Part shown: positions 1 through 9,927 of the stretch, piece by piece
Layout of the letters: the number at the start of each line of letters is the position of its first letter
How positions within the stretch are numbered: position 1 is the stretch's first letter
Origin: Stenopsyche tienmushanensis
Taxonomy: Eukaryota; Arthropoda; Insecta; Trichoptera; Stenopsychidae
NCBI GenBank assembly: GCA_008973525.1
Contig: WACJ01000133.1
Location: forward strand, 1-64,000
Direction of reading: 5' to 3'
Length of the DNA: 64,000 nt
Made by a program: the position numbers and the translations under genes
Notes under the pieces: generated by a model
What the model was told of the DNA's origin: nothing
Database searches by the model: none
What the model saw: only the letters and a program-made list of their open reading frames with translations

Positions 1-1200
1 CAGTTACCAATTCTCTACCATCTGTTATATGGGCAATACATATAAGGATTCTATTAAATTGTCTCTAAATTGTAGAAAACTTATCACCTTTTCCATTTTA
101 ATGCGGTATAAAATCCACGCATTAAATACTGACATGTCTAACAAATGGAATATAATTTTTTTATACCACCGAATTGTTTTTCGGGGACAAGAATAGTATG
201 CTATGAGTTGGCCTGACCTGTCAACATCACCCATAAATTTATTGTATTCCACAACTTCAATGGGCTTTATTTTTATGATTCCATATCTGTTAGTTTTTTT
301 CGATGAGCTGAGGGTGATATTTGGTTGTAATGCGTCTCTAGTATCGTGCCATTTTGAAATATATATATTATTTTTTCTTAACCATATGTGTTCTCCCTTT
401 TTAACCTTCTTCTTTGTTATTTCTGCTGGATTTCCTCTTCTATTTGCACGCAATGTCCCTGTTGTATGCGTCCTTTTTTCTAATAGTTTAGTAGATAATG
501 AAATGTTATTAAAAAAAATGTCCATAAAAACATGATGACCTTTGTGGAGAAATGGATTCATCAATTTAAGTACGATCATCAATCAAAGGCATCAATTTTG
601 GTTCCTCTAGGTTCGTTATCAAATAACCTTCCTCTATAGATTTCTAGATTATGGATGTATCCATTTGGGGAACACAATTTATAAAATTTGATGCCATACT
701 TAGCTTTCTTCCCTTTCGTGTATTGCCGTAACCACAGTCGCCCTCGACGAAGAAGAGATTCATCTAAAGAAATTTCTTCCGATGGAGAATATATATTTTG
801 AAAATTCGAAACAACGATGTCAACAGTGAACTTATTTTTGACATCCTGTCATTGTTATTTATCGTGCAATTTAAACATCTCAATATTTTTTCGAATCTTC
901 TACTCGACATAATATAAGAAAATATTGGATGATAATACAATGAAGCTCGTGAAAACATTTTTCTTAGTGTTGGAAAGCCTATATGCCCACCGAGCAGACA
1001 CAGTCCAAAAAATTTTTCCAATTCCATATAATTTATTTCATTGAATTTGGTCACCATGCAGTATCTTGTTTTTGGTAAATTGTAAAAGTAAACTTTTTAC
1101 CATAAGCATTCGTACATTTTATCAACAATTTATTAACTTCCCCAGTCCAAATACTTGTAAAAAATTCTATAGGTGTATCTCCAATATCTTTTTTTATTCC
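1..1200 (-). pseudogene. piggyBac transposase relic in a Crk intron
   Basis: Minus-strand fragments match piggyBac-type DDE transposases in order. From about 1057 down: an ELEKFFGLCLLGG...IMSSRRFEKILRCL segment, then a SLDESLLRRGRLWLRQY / AKYGIKFYKLC segment near 770-650, then a 185-residue piece (582-25) with FMDIFFNN, KKGEHIW and EYNKFMGDVDRSGQL...WYKKIIFHLLD. Frames change between the parts and stops intervene, so it is dead. The piece ends near position 1, and terminal repeats were not identified. Part of its flank (about 1285-1450) recurs at 36460-36620. Confidence 0.85.
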
Positions 1201-1734
1201 TGAAGATGTAAAATCAAAACCAAAATCTGGTATGAGAATATTTGACCGGACCGGGCATGGTGTTGATCGGACCTTGTGATCCGCGAAAAAAAATTGTATT
1301 TACGTAAAAATATTTTGGGAATAAACATTATTTTATGTGATTTTGCCGAAATTGGTAATCCGAAACGTAAGTACATAATACTTTTACGTGGGCGATGTTC
1401 ATAAAATGTATCTACTCCAAGTCGGTGCATCACAAAAATCGAATTATTAACCAAAATGAATTTATCTTACTCGGAAAAGTTTGGGAGTGTTTGATCCATG
1501 TTTTGTAAATGGTTTGTTATTGTGTCCCTGAAGGCGGCAGGCATAGGACTAATCCGGCGCGAGAGGTTTAGGTTGAGCGAGGTTTATTTGCACTCATGTG
1601 CTGCAGCGACGAACGGAGTGACGACATGCGCGCAGGAAAGCGTTAATAGAGTTATCTTCCAACACAAGCAGAAATGTGTGACGATTATTATACATCACTG
1701 AGGATAGAATCGCTTCAGTTTTATCTGTGTTCAG

Positions 1735-2000
1735 TTTAAGCTTCCATATCTTGCACGGTAGCTACGTAAACTGGCCACTGAGTGCGAATTAACGCCTTTA
1801 GACTTCTTCCTTTGGGGTTATCTTAAATCGCAGGTCTACGCGTATAAACCGCAAGCAATTGATGCCCTCAAAGTCAACATAATAAATGCCATCCAGAAAA
1901 TTCAGCCAAATTTATGCGACAATCATCGAAAATTGAATCTCCCGAATACGTGCCACCAAGCAGTCGCGGTGAACATTTGAATGGCAGAGTTTGGATTTAA
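1735..2000 (+). pseudogene. mariner-superfamily transposase C-terminal relic
   Basis: Plus-strand reading gives LTPLDFFLWGYLKSQVYAYK, then an Ala/Ile-rich helix (IDALKVNIINAIQKIQP) and a ...RGEHLN-like end. This is the usual last third of insect Tc1/mariner-superfamily DDE transposases. No N-terminal half is present. It lies in the Crk intron downstream of the SH2 exons. Confidence 0.65.
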
Positions 2001-2057
2001 TTTAGCATCTATTCTATATATGAAACCTGTAAAATAAATAAATTAATTAAGACTTAC

Positions 2058-2593
2058 ATTCCCACGAAAGTCAAATTTTGCTTGAACAGTTTCTAAAACG
2101 GTAACGGGTGGAGCTGCTACAAGCGGTCTAACCAACGGTGTTGTATCCAAATAATGCAGTTTATAAAATTCCAACAGCGAAGGCATATTATTGAACATCT
2201 GATCGCCTATTCGATACTTTATGGATCCGTCTCCGTGTAGAACTCGATTGATGATATAATGCGATACACGCTCATCTTCCCTAAAATAGATATACAAATT
2301 GATTATATAAAAATAAATTATCAACAATTTATACAAAGCAGATAAACTAATCTTTACCTAACGCATAAAACAAAATCCCCTTGAATCGTATTGCTGTCTC
2401 TGACGAGAAAGATTCCGCTTTCCTTTTCGTTCATCAACATTTGCGTGGCATCAGCTCTGCTCAAGTCTTTGAAGTACCAGCTTCAAAAGTGGTTTTATAT
2501 TACATTACGGAAATGAATAAAATTGTAGATACGATCATTCATCAACAAACGTGCATACCTGTTCATATCCATATGATCAAATGTTTGCGCCAT
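2058..2593 (-). CDS. Crk: Crk adaptor protein, 5' part (SH2 domain); continues off the left edge
   Basis: Crk family adaptors bind phosphotyrosine proteins through an SH2 domain and pass the signal on through SH3 domains in the cytoplasm. Exons on the minus strand are 2559-2593, 2358-2480 and 2058-2280, with GT-AG junctions in matching phase, giving 127 residues that end at a phase-0 donor. The start ATG at 2591-2593 gives a short leader, then SH2 from W13. FLVRDS (36-41) carries the phosphotyrosine-binding Arg39, followed by VSHYIINR (58-65) and HYLDTTPL (95-102). The last residues, KFDF, begin the first SH3 domain, whose remaining exons are not in this window. Only about 80 bp separate exons 1 and 2 and 2 and 3, while the next intron exceeds 2 kb and holds transposon relics. 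The SH2 match to Crk rather than other adaptors is strong, with the spacing FLVRDSN...GDFVLCVRE. No stop or frameshift breaks the exons, so the gene looks functional. Confidence 0.93.
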
Positions 2594-2599
2594 CTTTGG

Positions 2600-3830
2600 T
2601 GCTCGATTTGCTCGAGAGGCAATTCAATATGCAAAGGATTGCTTCAACTTTTGTTATGTAAAAACGGTAGTCATTTTGTACTCGATAAACAGACTCATCT
2701 CAGTGCAATAGATTATTGAAATCATCATCATCTTTAAATTATAAAACAAAATGATTAGCATCTCACGCTGCAATATATTAAGCAATGATTATCACGAGTC
2801 AATGTTATCTATCGATGAATACGTTGTTAATAGGATTTTTAATAAATAATTTTCAAAATATCTCTCGTTACAATGGTATTTATTTTATCAACGTGCACAA
2901 TAATCGATGCGTATTGCCAAATTTCTATCCATAATACTCAATGTTTTCAATTGATTTAAGGCGATTAAGTGCATTTTTTTCATTGGTATTTGATTATTGA
3001 ACATTGAAATATAAAAGACCTTCTAAACCTTGGTCTTTTAAATGCCTGAATGATTTTAAATCGGTGAATATATTGTCGAGCCAGTTATAACAAAGTACCT
3101 CCTGACAAATCTTGAATGAGGAAATAACTATATTTTAGGATCAACCTCAGCGTTTTAAAAATGATAATTTTTTCACTGCCGTGGTAAATGTGGGAAAACC
3201 TCTTAAAATTTATAGCTAAATATATTTGACTCATATATTTTAGTTCCTCTATATGTTAAATATTGACATTGTGTTCTCATTTAAAATATTAACTAAACAA
3301 ACATCGATTAATCAACTCTTTGCGTCTTTAAGGAGAAAAAAAGATCTATCGGGTCTCTAAATGTTTGCACACCATTGACGACTGTGAGGTTTGGACACCC
3401 CAGAGAAACACGCTGTAACAAGCACTCTGGGTAGCTGAGCTCAAAGTCGAAGACACGGTCCACAGCATGATGGTGAGCATAGAGAACTGCAACCTTTGGG
3501 GGGAATTTGTAGAGGAAGTGATGACCACCAAAAAGGGCAGTGAGAGAAAGACGTAGAGCGGCTCTTCAGCACTTGAATAAGGCTATATCGAAGGCCAGAC
3601 TACCTGTCTCACTGAAGCAATGTGATAAACAATACCAGGGGCACAAAGAAGGACAAGGGAAGGGTTTAGTCAATAAAAATTTGACACTACCCCGGGGCTG
3701 TCAACCTCAGGGCGTTTTATACATGATTTTCTCCTACAGTGAAAAAAAAAAACATCCAGCTGATCCCAATAAACAGAGCATGACTTTGAAACCATGGATT
3801 TTCTTTTTTAGCATCGATGCTACTGTTTGA
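2600..3830. other. Upstream Crk DNA without a recognised gene
   Basis: This stretch is AT-rich, with only short chance reading frames. A somewhat GC-richer block at 3340-3700 has a broken plus-strand frame that might be LINE-derived, but I could not assign it. Confidence 0.3.
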
Positions 3831-3839
3831 CCGGATTTA

Positions 3840-4130
3840 ACCCATAGCGCTTTTAATTGCCAGTCCCGATATGATGTAAAAAACATTTTAGTTTTTGCAG
3901 TTGGAGCCGCTGTTCACATGCACCTTTCCACATCTCCCAGCTTCAAGTCATAAGGCACCCAAGATCCTTCCTTTTGTATCATTACCAATGCTGTTAGACA
4001 TTTAGAAACTGTTGTTCGATCAGATTGTGTTTGACATGGACCTTCATCAAAATCATTATTTTTAAAGCGATTAAAACAATCTCTGCATGTTCTTACCATC
4101 AGAGCAAGATCACCATAGGTCTTCACAAGG
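3840..4130 (-). pseudogene. mariner transposase N-terminal (helix-turn-helix) relic
   Basis: The minus-strand peptide has RTCRDCFNRFKNNDFD, followed by SKCLTALVMIQKEGSWVPYDL and GDVERC. This is the paired-like HTH and linker segment of mariner transposases (compare RTCQRWFARFK..GDFD and GNWVPYELKPRDVERR). The catalytic domain is missing. Confidence 0.75.
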
Positions 4131-4914
4131 ATTTTATGTGATTTATTTGCTATTCCTAGACGATAGACTGAATATTGTGATGGATTGTATCAATCAAATA
4201 CAAGGAGTATAAAAAATTATCATGCGATTTAATTGTACGAGTGCAAAGTGTGATTTGACAATACATAGACATTGAATTAAAGATGGAAATTTTGTACCCG
4301 ATGCAGAAGCACATTTTGCATTATGTTTCACTTAGCTTTTTTACCAAATTCGTCTGTTATTGTTTGTCATTTTTACGCATCGCATTTTCAAAAAAATCTA
4401 TACCAAATATAAACACATCAATTCACAATCTATTGGAACAAAATCGATATCAAAACAGGTGAAACATGGACCCTGGAAACGAGTTAAACTTCTTAATTAA
4501 TCTTGGACAATCAATGTTTACTTTTTTATCAAATGCGAGTCTTTAGCAAATGCACGATAAAATATCAAATCCAAATTATATAATTTATAAATGAGTCACT
4601 TATATAAAGCTATGAATAATAAGTATGTTTTTAAATTAAAATAATATACAAATATGTGAAAATATATTATATGAAGGTCCGGTCGAATAAATTAGATCCT
4701 CTCGGTTGATACTAATGATTGAGTCGTGGAATATGTATGAAATTCAATTTGTAATAATCAATTCAAGGGTGCCAAAAATTTTACTCAGGCTCAAATGTCA
4801 AATGAATTAAGCTAACTAAAACACGGGAAGGGAGCAAAAAAACGATAGCGTCATAATTGAAGAACTCAAATGACAAATTCGGAATGGCTAATGTGTTGTT
4901 TATAGTACATTACT

Positions 4915-5105
4915 AACAGGAAGGAGGTTCAGGATCGCAGGGGATGAGCATGGCGCACATGCAGGCGTCGGTCGCTCGTTCGTATCACTACACAGAGGGT
5001 CGCGCCTTTCGCCCTTCGCCCTTCGACCGTCGCCCAAACCTCACACCCTTCGCCTTCGCCCTACTCCACACCGCACCAGAGACCTGCACTCTTCGCACCA
5101 ATATA
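4915..5105. promoter_or_regulatory. CpG-rich patch, possible Crk promoter
   Basis: Within very AT-rich DNA this block is rich in C and CpG, with repeated CGCCCTTCG units (about 5005-5065). It lies 2.3 kb upstream of the Crk ATG on the minus-strand side. No TATA or initiator can be fixed, and the promoter role is inferred from position and composition only. Confidence 0.3.
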
Positions 5106-5109
5106 TAAA

Positions 5110-5925
5110 TGCCACTTTACTTTATTATTAGACGGTGGTCATAACACCTCAATTATGCCTGCCATTCACCTATATTTATTTTCCCCGCTTAGATTAATTA
5201 TAATTCAGCGACATATTAATTTTATATCAAATATTTAGCGAAAAACAATGCTAATTTATTTTCATCGATATCAATTCAGAAAAAGCGATGAACGTTGATT
5301 GATTAAATTATTATCTCACATATTGCTTTTTAACAAGGCGTTTGTGGTTTATAAAAATTACGATTGCTAAAAATTCATCATCGACGTGCTTATAATAAAT
5401 TAATACATTCTTTTTAATTAATAAATTTGATTGATTTTCATGGTCACGTGATCTTTAAAGTTTAATGCACGACCATGCTGTAAAAATAAAAATTGTTAAA
5501 GCATCATAAAATTATAATTCAATTAATAAATCAATGACGTTTAAATTTTCAAATTATTTATTTTTAACGTATTAAAATATCACTATTAAAATTGCTGAAA
5601 TATTAATTAATCAATATTTGATTTTTTTTTTAAATGTGCATCTTATTTAATTTGTAAATATTACTTTTATTTATGATAAAAATAATAAATCAATAAAATT
5701 GGTTTCAGTGTATTAAATTAATGATTTGAGATGATTTTAAATAATATATATTAATGAAAATTGTAAAAATTTTTCAAATTATGGATGCGCGTATTTATAG
5801 CATCTGAATTATTTAAATGTTGATTATTAATAATGATGCATTTTTTTCGGGATTATTAGAAAAAAAAAATATATTAAATTTTCGTCGCTCTATTTAATCG
5901 GTTATGGTTGATTATTTTGTTTTGT
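5110..5925. other. Very AT-rich spacer, no gene seen
   Basis: Long runs of A/T words (TAATTAAT, TTTAAAT) with no open frame or repeat that I recognise. Confidence 0.5.
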
Positions 5926-5929
5926 TGTC

Positions 5930-6060
5930 GAGTAGACAGATTTCGGCCATCTTGTGGCTTCGCTGTCAGCGCATAAGCGCGTGATGAAGACGCACGCGCG
6001 ATCACATATTCAACAGGTTGTACATATAGCTACACGTGTCGCCGACACGGCCTGTCCGAT
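5930..6060 (+). promoter_or_regulatory. CpG-rich patch with a YY1/Pho-like site, possible Hr78 promoter or 5' exon
   Basis: The block contains GGCCATCTTGTGG (about 5945-5957), which fits the YY1/Pho core GCCATNTTG, then a CpG-dense stretch with ACGCACGCGCGATC. Hr78 needs an upstream non-coding exon, and this is the nearest CpG-rich sequence on its 5' side. Together with 4915-5105 it could form a divergent promoter with Crk. This is inference. Confidence 0.3.
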
Positions 6061-6920
6061 TTGTTGCAATATGCATTTCTTCGAGACCTCGTTTTCTTTC
6101 ATCCTAACTGTACAGGGATCTAGTTTCTTGAACTTTATTAATGTCACACGAATTTGAGCTGTAAATTTTGTATTATTATTTTTTCAACGTCCGCTTTTCA
6201 AATGTCTTTTTATATTTTCAGTTCGTTGATGTAGTTAGTAAGCTTCGTTGAGTTTTTTAGAGCCTTGCGAATATTAATCTCACCAGTGCTGATGAATTTT
6301 ACATATTGTTACTCTAAATTAAAAGAGATGAAAGTTTTATATTGTGCATTCTGTTGTAGTATTGAATGATGTGTTTCCTTTGCAGTTGGCACATTTAGAA
6401 GAAAATTGTATCATTTCAAACAATGTTGCATGCTTTCAACACTTTGATTCTAAGGAATAATCAATATTGACAGAAGTTAATTAAAAAAATGAGTAAGAGT
6501 TTTTCAATTTTTTTAAATGTGTATTATATTTTTAACATCTGTTATTCTAATAAAATAAAAAATCATTCTAGTGCAAATACCATAAAAATAATTTTAAATT
6601 TTTAAATACTCTTATTTTGTTATTAATAACCATTTATAAAAATTCTGAATGTTTATATTCGTGATTTATGTTAAAATATGAAAATGTTAAAAAACGGATA
6701 TTTAATCGCGTTTAGCGCGTAATTGTGAATCAATTGATTATTCAATTTAGACGAATAGCGAAACCCACAGTTCTGAAAGTGAAAGGTCATCCAATTGAAA
6801 TGTATGGTTTTTATAGAATCAATGGTAATTTATTGTTAGGGATTCAATAGATAAAATTATTTCTAACCGGTTAACAGCCGCGTATAATTAACGCGTCTGT
6901 GGACACGTCTGCAATTGCAG

Positions 6921-7193
6921 TCATTTTTTGTATGTTGCATGGGACGCGTCCTCCGTATTCTTCAAACAATACCTAATTTCAGAATATTGTTCATGATTTA
7001 TATAAATAATAATTGCTTGTTTTGGTGATGGTTTAATTTTTTTTCTTATTTTCATGAATTGTGTCAATAATTTATGTCCTAGACAATTTTGAAGTGTCCG
7101 CAAAAGCATTAATAATGCATCACTCAATGAGTTCGTAGGATGACATATAGTTGTCATCACTATTGACCCTAGATCACTAATCATTAGTCTCAC
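6921..7193 (-). other. Unassigned 90-codon frame next to a dispersed repeat
   Basis: An open minus-strand frame without recognisable domains. Its first part overlaps the repeat segment shared with 52.4 kb, so it is more likely repeat-derived than a host gene. Confidence 0.2.
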
Positions 7194-7540
7194 CGACTAC
7201 AGACTCGGAACACATTCGACATGTATGCTAGTTTCCAAACTTCATTTCACCAGACCAATATGCGCTAACATGGTGCACCCATACAATATGTTTACTATAC
7301 CTATGTTTTTCCCACGAGTGTTAACAGTAAGTTGACAAAGTTTTATCACGATCGGATGAACAGTATAGAAGCTCATTAAATATGAACAAACAAACATTGA
7401 TTTTTAATACTAGACTGCCTATGTTACTCGCGCAATTCTTAGCAATAAGTGGGCGAAGTTTTATCATAATTTGATGAACGGTATGGCAATGTATAACATA
7501 CGAACAAACAGAGATTAATTTTTATATATTAGAAGATTAT
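7163..7540 (-). repeat. Dispersed repeat family, two partial copies
   Basis: The reverse complement of 7225-7410 matches 26530-26730, including a core reading TACCGTTCATCCGATTGC followed by ATAAAACTTTG. A second partial copy follows at about 7420-7540. The segment 7163-7205 is also the inverted match of 52448-52490 (GACTAATGATTAGTGATCTA core). Other copies are at 42755-42900 and 48345-48540. Ends resemble those of non-autonomous Helitrons in some insects, but this is not established here. Confidence 0.6.
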
Positions 7541-8109
7541 TGGTGTGTTTGACAAAAGAGATTGCGAAAAAACTACCCCAAATGAATACAGGGGACTCCA
7601 CCACACTCCAGAGTATGTATTTGGATGCGCATATTACTCAATGTAGTGATTGAGCGCATTGCACGAGACATATAGAAAGGAAGATAATTCTGCCACGGAG
7701 TTGCTAGTGCTGTGTAATTATTTACACGAGTCGTATAGTTGTCCAGTCCTGGCTGAGGGCCTCCACCAGAGAGTGCGATTGTGTTGGATTCTATTATTAT
7801 GTGAAATGTGTGCGATTCTAATGCTTAGAAGCGGCTGCTACCAGTCGCTTGGAGCAACTTATCATAGTATTCGCCTGGAGTCCCTTTTGCGCCGAAACTT
7901 ATGTACAAAACGCATTGAATGTACCAAGATGAAACTCTAGATCTGTGTCCAACAAGTCCTCACATAGCCTCTGGACACTGCACAGATGCTCTTTTCTTTT
8001 GGAAGCCATCCCAGCACACGTCCCCAGGATATGTTTGGCGTCCAGTAGTCGAAGATGACCACTTACACTCCCATTCACCTAGTGCAGCATTCTGTGCCCA
8101 CTTTCTTAG

Positions 8110-8460
8110 TCTTTTTATGTTGCTGCCCAAATGAAGAAGAAAAAAGTTTTCTTGTACCAAGACAGTGCACCGTGTCACAAGTCGATCACAACAATGGCAA
8201 AATTGCACTTTGAATTATTTCCCCATCCACTGTATTCTCCGGATTTGGCTCACATTGACTACTACATGTTTGTAAACCTAAAAATAATGCTTCAGGATAG
8301 AGATTTGGCTCCAATGAATAAGTGATTGCTGAAACTGAAGTCTATTTTAGCCAAAGTTAAGATAAATCATTCCACAAAAAAGGCAATGAAATGTTAGAAA
8401 AGCATTAGAATGAGTATTACTTTTGAAGGATGTTGAATAAAGTCATTGTTTTTTTGTTGT
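8110..8460 (+). pseudogene. mariner transposase C-terminal relic
   Basis: The plus-strand peptide KKKKVFLYQDSAPCHKS, then LFPHPLYSPDLAHIDYYMF, is the second and third catalytic-Asp region of mariner ([25 protein letters not shown]). The third catalytic position is in IDYY (family SDY). A stop follows PMNK, but IAETE-like and final-helix segments continue in frame-shifted form to about 8460. Confidence 0.8.
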
Positions 8461-8636
8461 TGTTATTAAAAGTCGTTTTATTAGTCATCCTACAGATTTT
8501 TTGAGTGATTAGTATCAAAATGTATCACAATTTCAGTTGCAACGATAACAGCATTGTCTTCCATTACCTTCTATATCGTTTTGGTCAACCTGAAATAGGA
8601 AACCACTCAGTCTCGAATTCGCTCATATCCGTTGGT

Positions 8637-8834
8637 TTTTTTTTTTTTTTTTTTTTTTTGCGGTGGCTTTTAGCGATCCCTTTTATGGAATCATTACCAA
8701 CCATTTTGACATGGTTTTTCATGGCATATATATGTTTTTAAAAATGTGGTTGCCAGCCACATCTCCTGTGGGATTCGAACCCGAGATGATCGAGTTATGA
8801 GTCCAACCGCTTAACGCGGGACTACCTACAGGAA
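8637..8834 (-). mobile_element. tRNA-derived SINE with A-tail and perfect 13-bp target site duplication
   Basis: Read on the minus strand, the element starts with a tRNA-like head: CCTGT/ACAGG acceptor-like pairing, a GTCC...GGAC D-stem, and a B-box GGGTTCGAATCCC at 8782-8770. It continues through a body of about 120 bp and ends in a run of about 23 A (plus-strand T run 8637-8659). The direct repeat CATATCCGTTGGT flanks it exactly at 8624-8636 and 8835-8847, the mark of LINE-type retroposition. The intact duplication and long A-tail suggest a young copy. Confidence 0.9.
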
Positions 8835-9927
8835 CATATCCGTTGGTGTAGGAGCGAATCCGAGATGCACTTAAGCGTTACGTCTGATTTCACCTTAGCG
8901 AGGAAAGGAGGGACTGGAATCTTTGCATTCTAGAAAGCCCTTTCCAGTAAAATCAAAAAGGTCGCCTAGAGTAGTTTTTCACTGTCTCCTGAGGAGAACT
9001 GCTCAGTCTTTACAAACCTCCCACACTCCGTATCGAGACAGTCGCGAAAGCACCTGTCTAGACGTTCATTTAAGAGACCTGCTGGGTGAGCATTCTAAAT
9101 GAAAGACAGAGTTTATGCTACCTTCAATATCGAGCGAATGAGGAGGTGAATGTGTGATACAGATCAGATGGATGTAACCCCTTCCTGTGAATAGATATTG
9201 AAGAGGCCCATAGTTCTGCAGTGGACTGTTTGTGGCTGCACTATGATGATGATAAATATGTGTATCAAATTAGACGTGAAGCCGCCGTTCATTTCTTGGT
9301 GTGCTAAGTGGCAGCCCTGGTGCTGTTCATAAACGCACATTCGAATTTCTTGCATAAACATATCAAACTGTCGAGATATCATTTACTAATTAATGTAATT
9401 TAAAATAAACTCAATCCTTCTATAGCATCGAAATAGGGACCACACCATAGAAAGTTAGGCAATTATATAAAATTTGTACATGTTTCGTGTGTTTGCACGG
9501 GGAGAGATTGACCTTGTGTATTTTTCTCGTTGCTTTTGTAAAAGACGCCGCAAACGCTATAAAAAAAATCTATAAAAGTAGACGCTATAGGAGGGTTGAC
9601 TGTATGGCTCTTGTTAACGGTCATGTCTGTAGACGCATATGGCAGTTAAAAAAACATTTTTTGAACTTAAATAGTTATTATATTTTCTCTTTATAACCAA
9701 GGATGTAGGCTATTGTAAATAATAAAATCTTAACATTTAAAAAGCATTTTATAATTGTCGTATGCCAATTGTAATTTTAAATGTCACATTTTTACATAGA
9801 GTTGTTGACCTTTAATTTAATGCCAGATATGAGGTTTATCAATCTTTACGTTATTATCTTAATTTATAAATGGTTTTACGGTTTTAATTCTTTCAATTGA
9901 CGGTTCGATTGTCTTGTTATAGATTTG

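Noticed and set aside
8745..8835. Functional tRNA gene
   Set aside because: The anticodon arm does not fold properly, and the head is followed by a body, an A-tail and target duplications, so it is a SINE.
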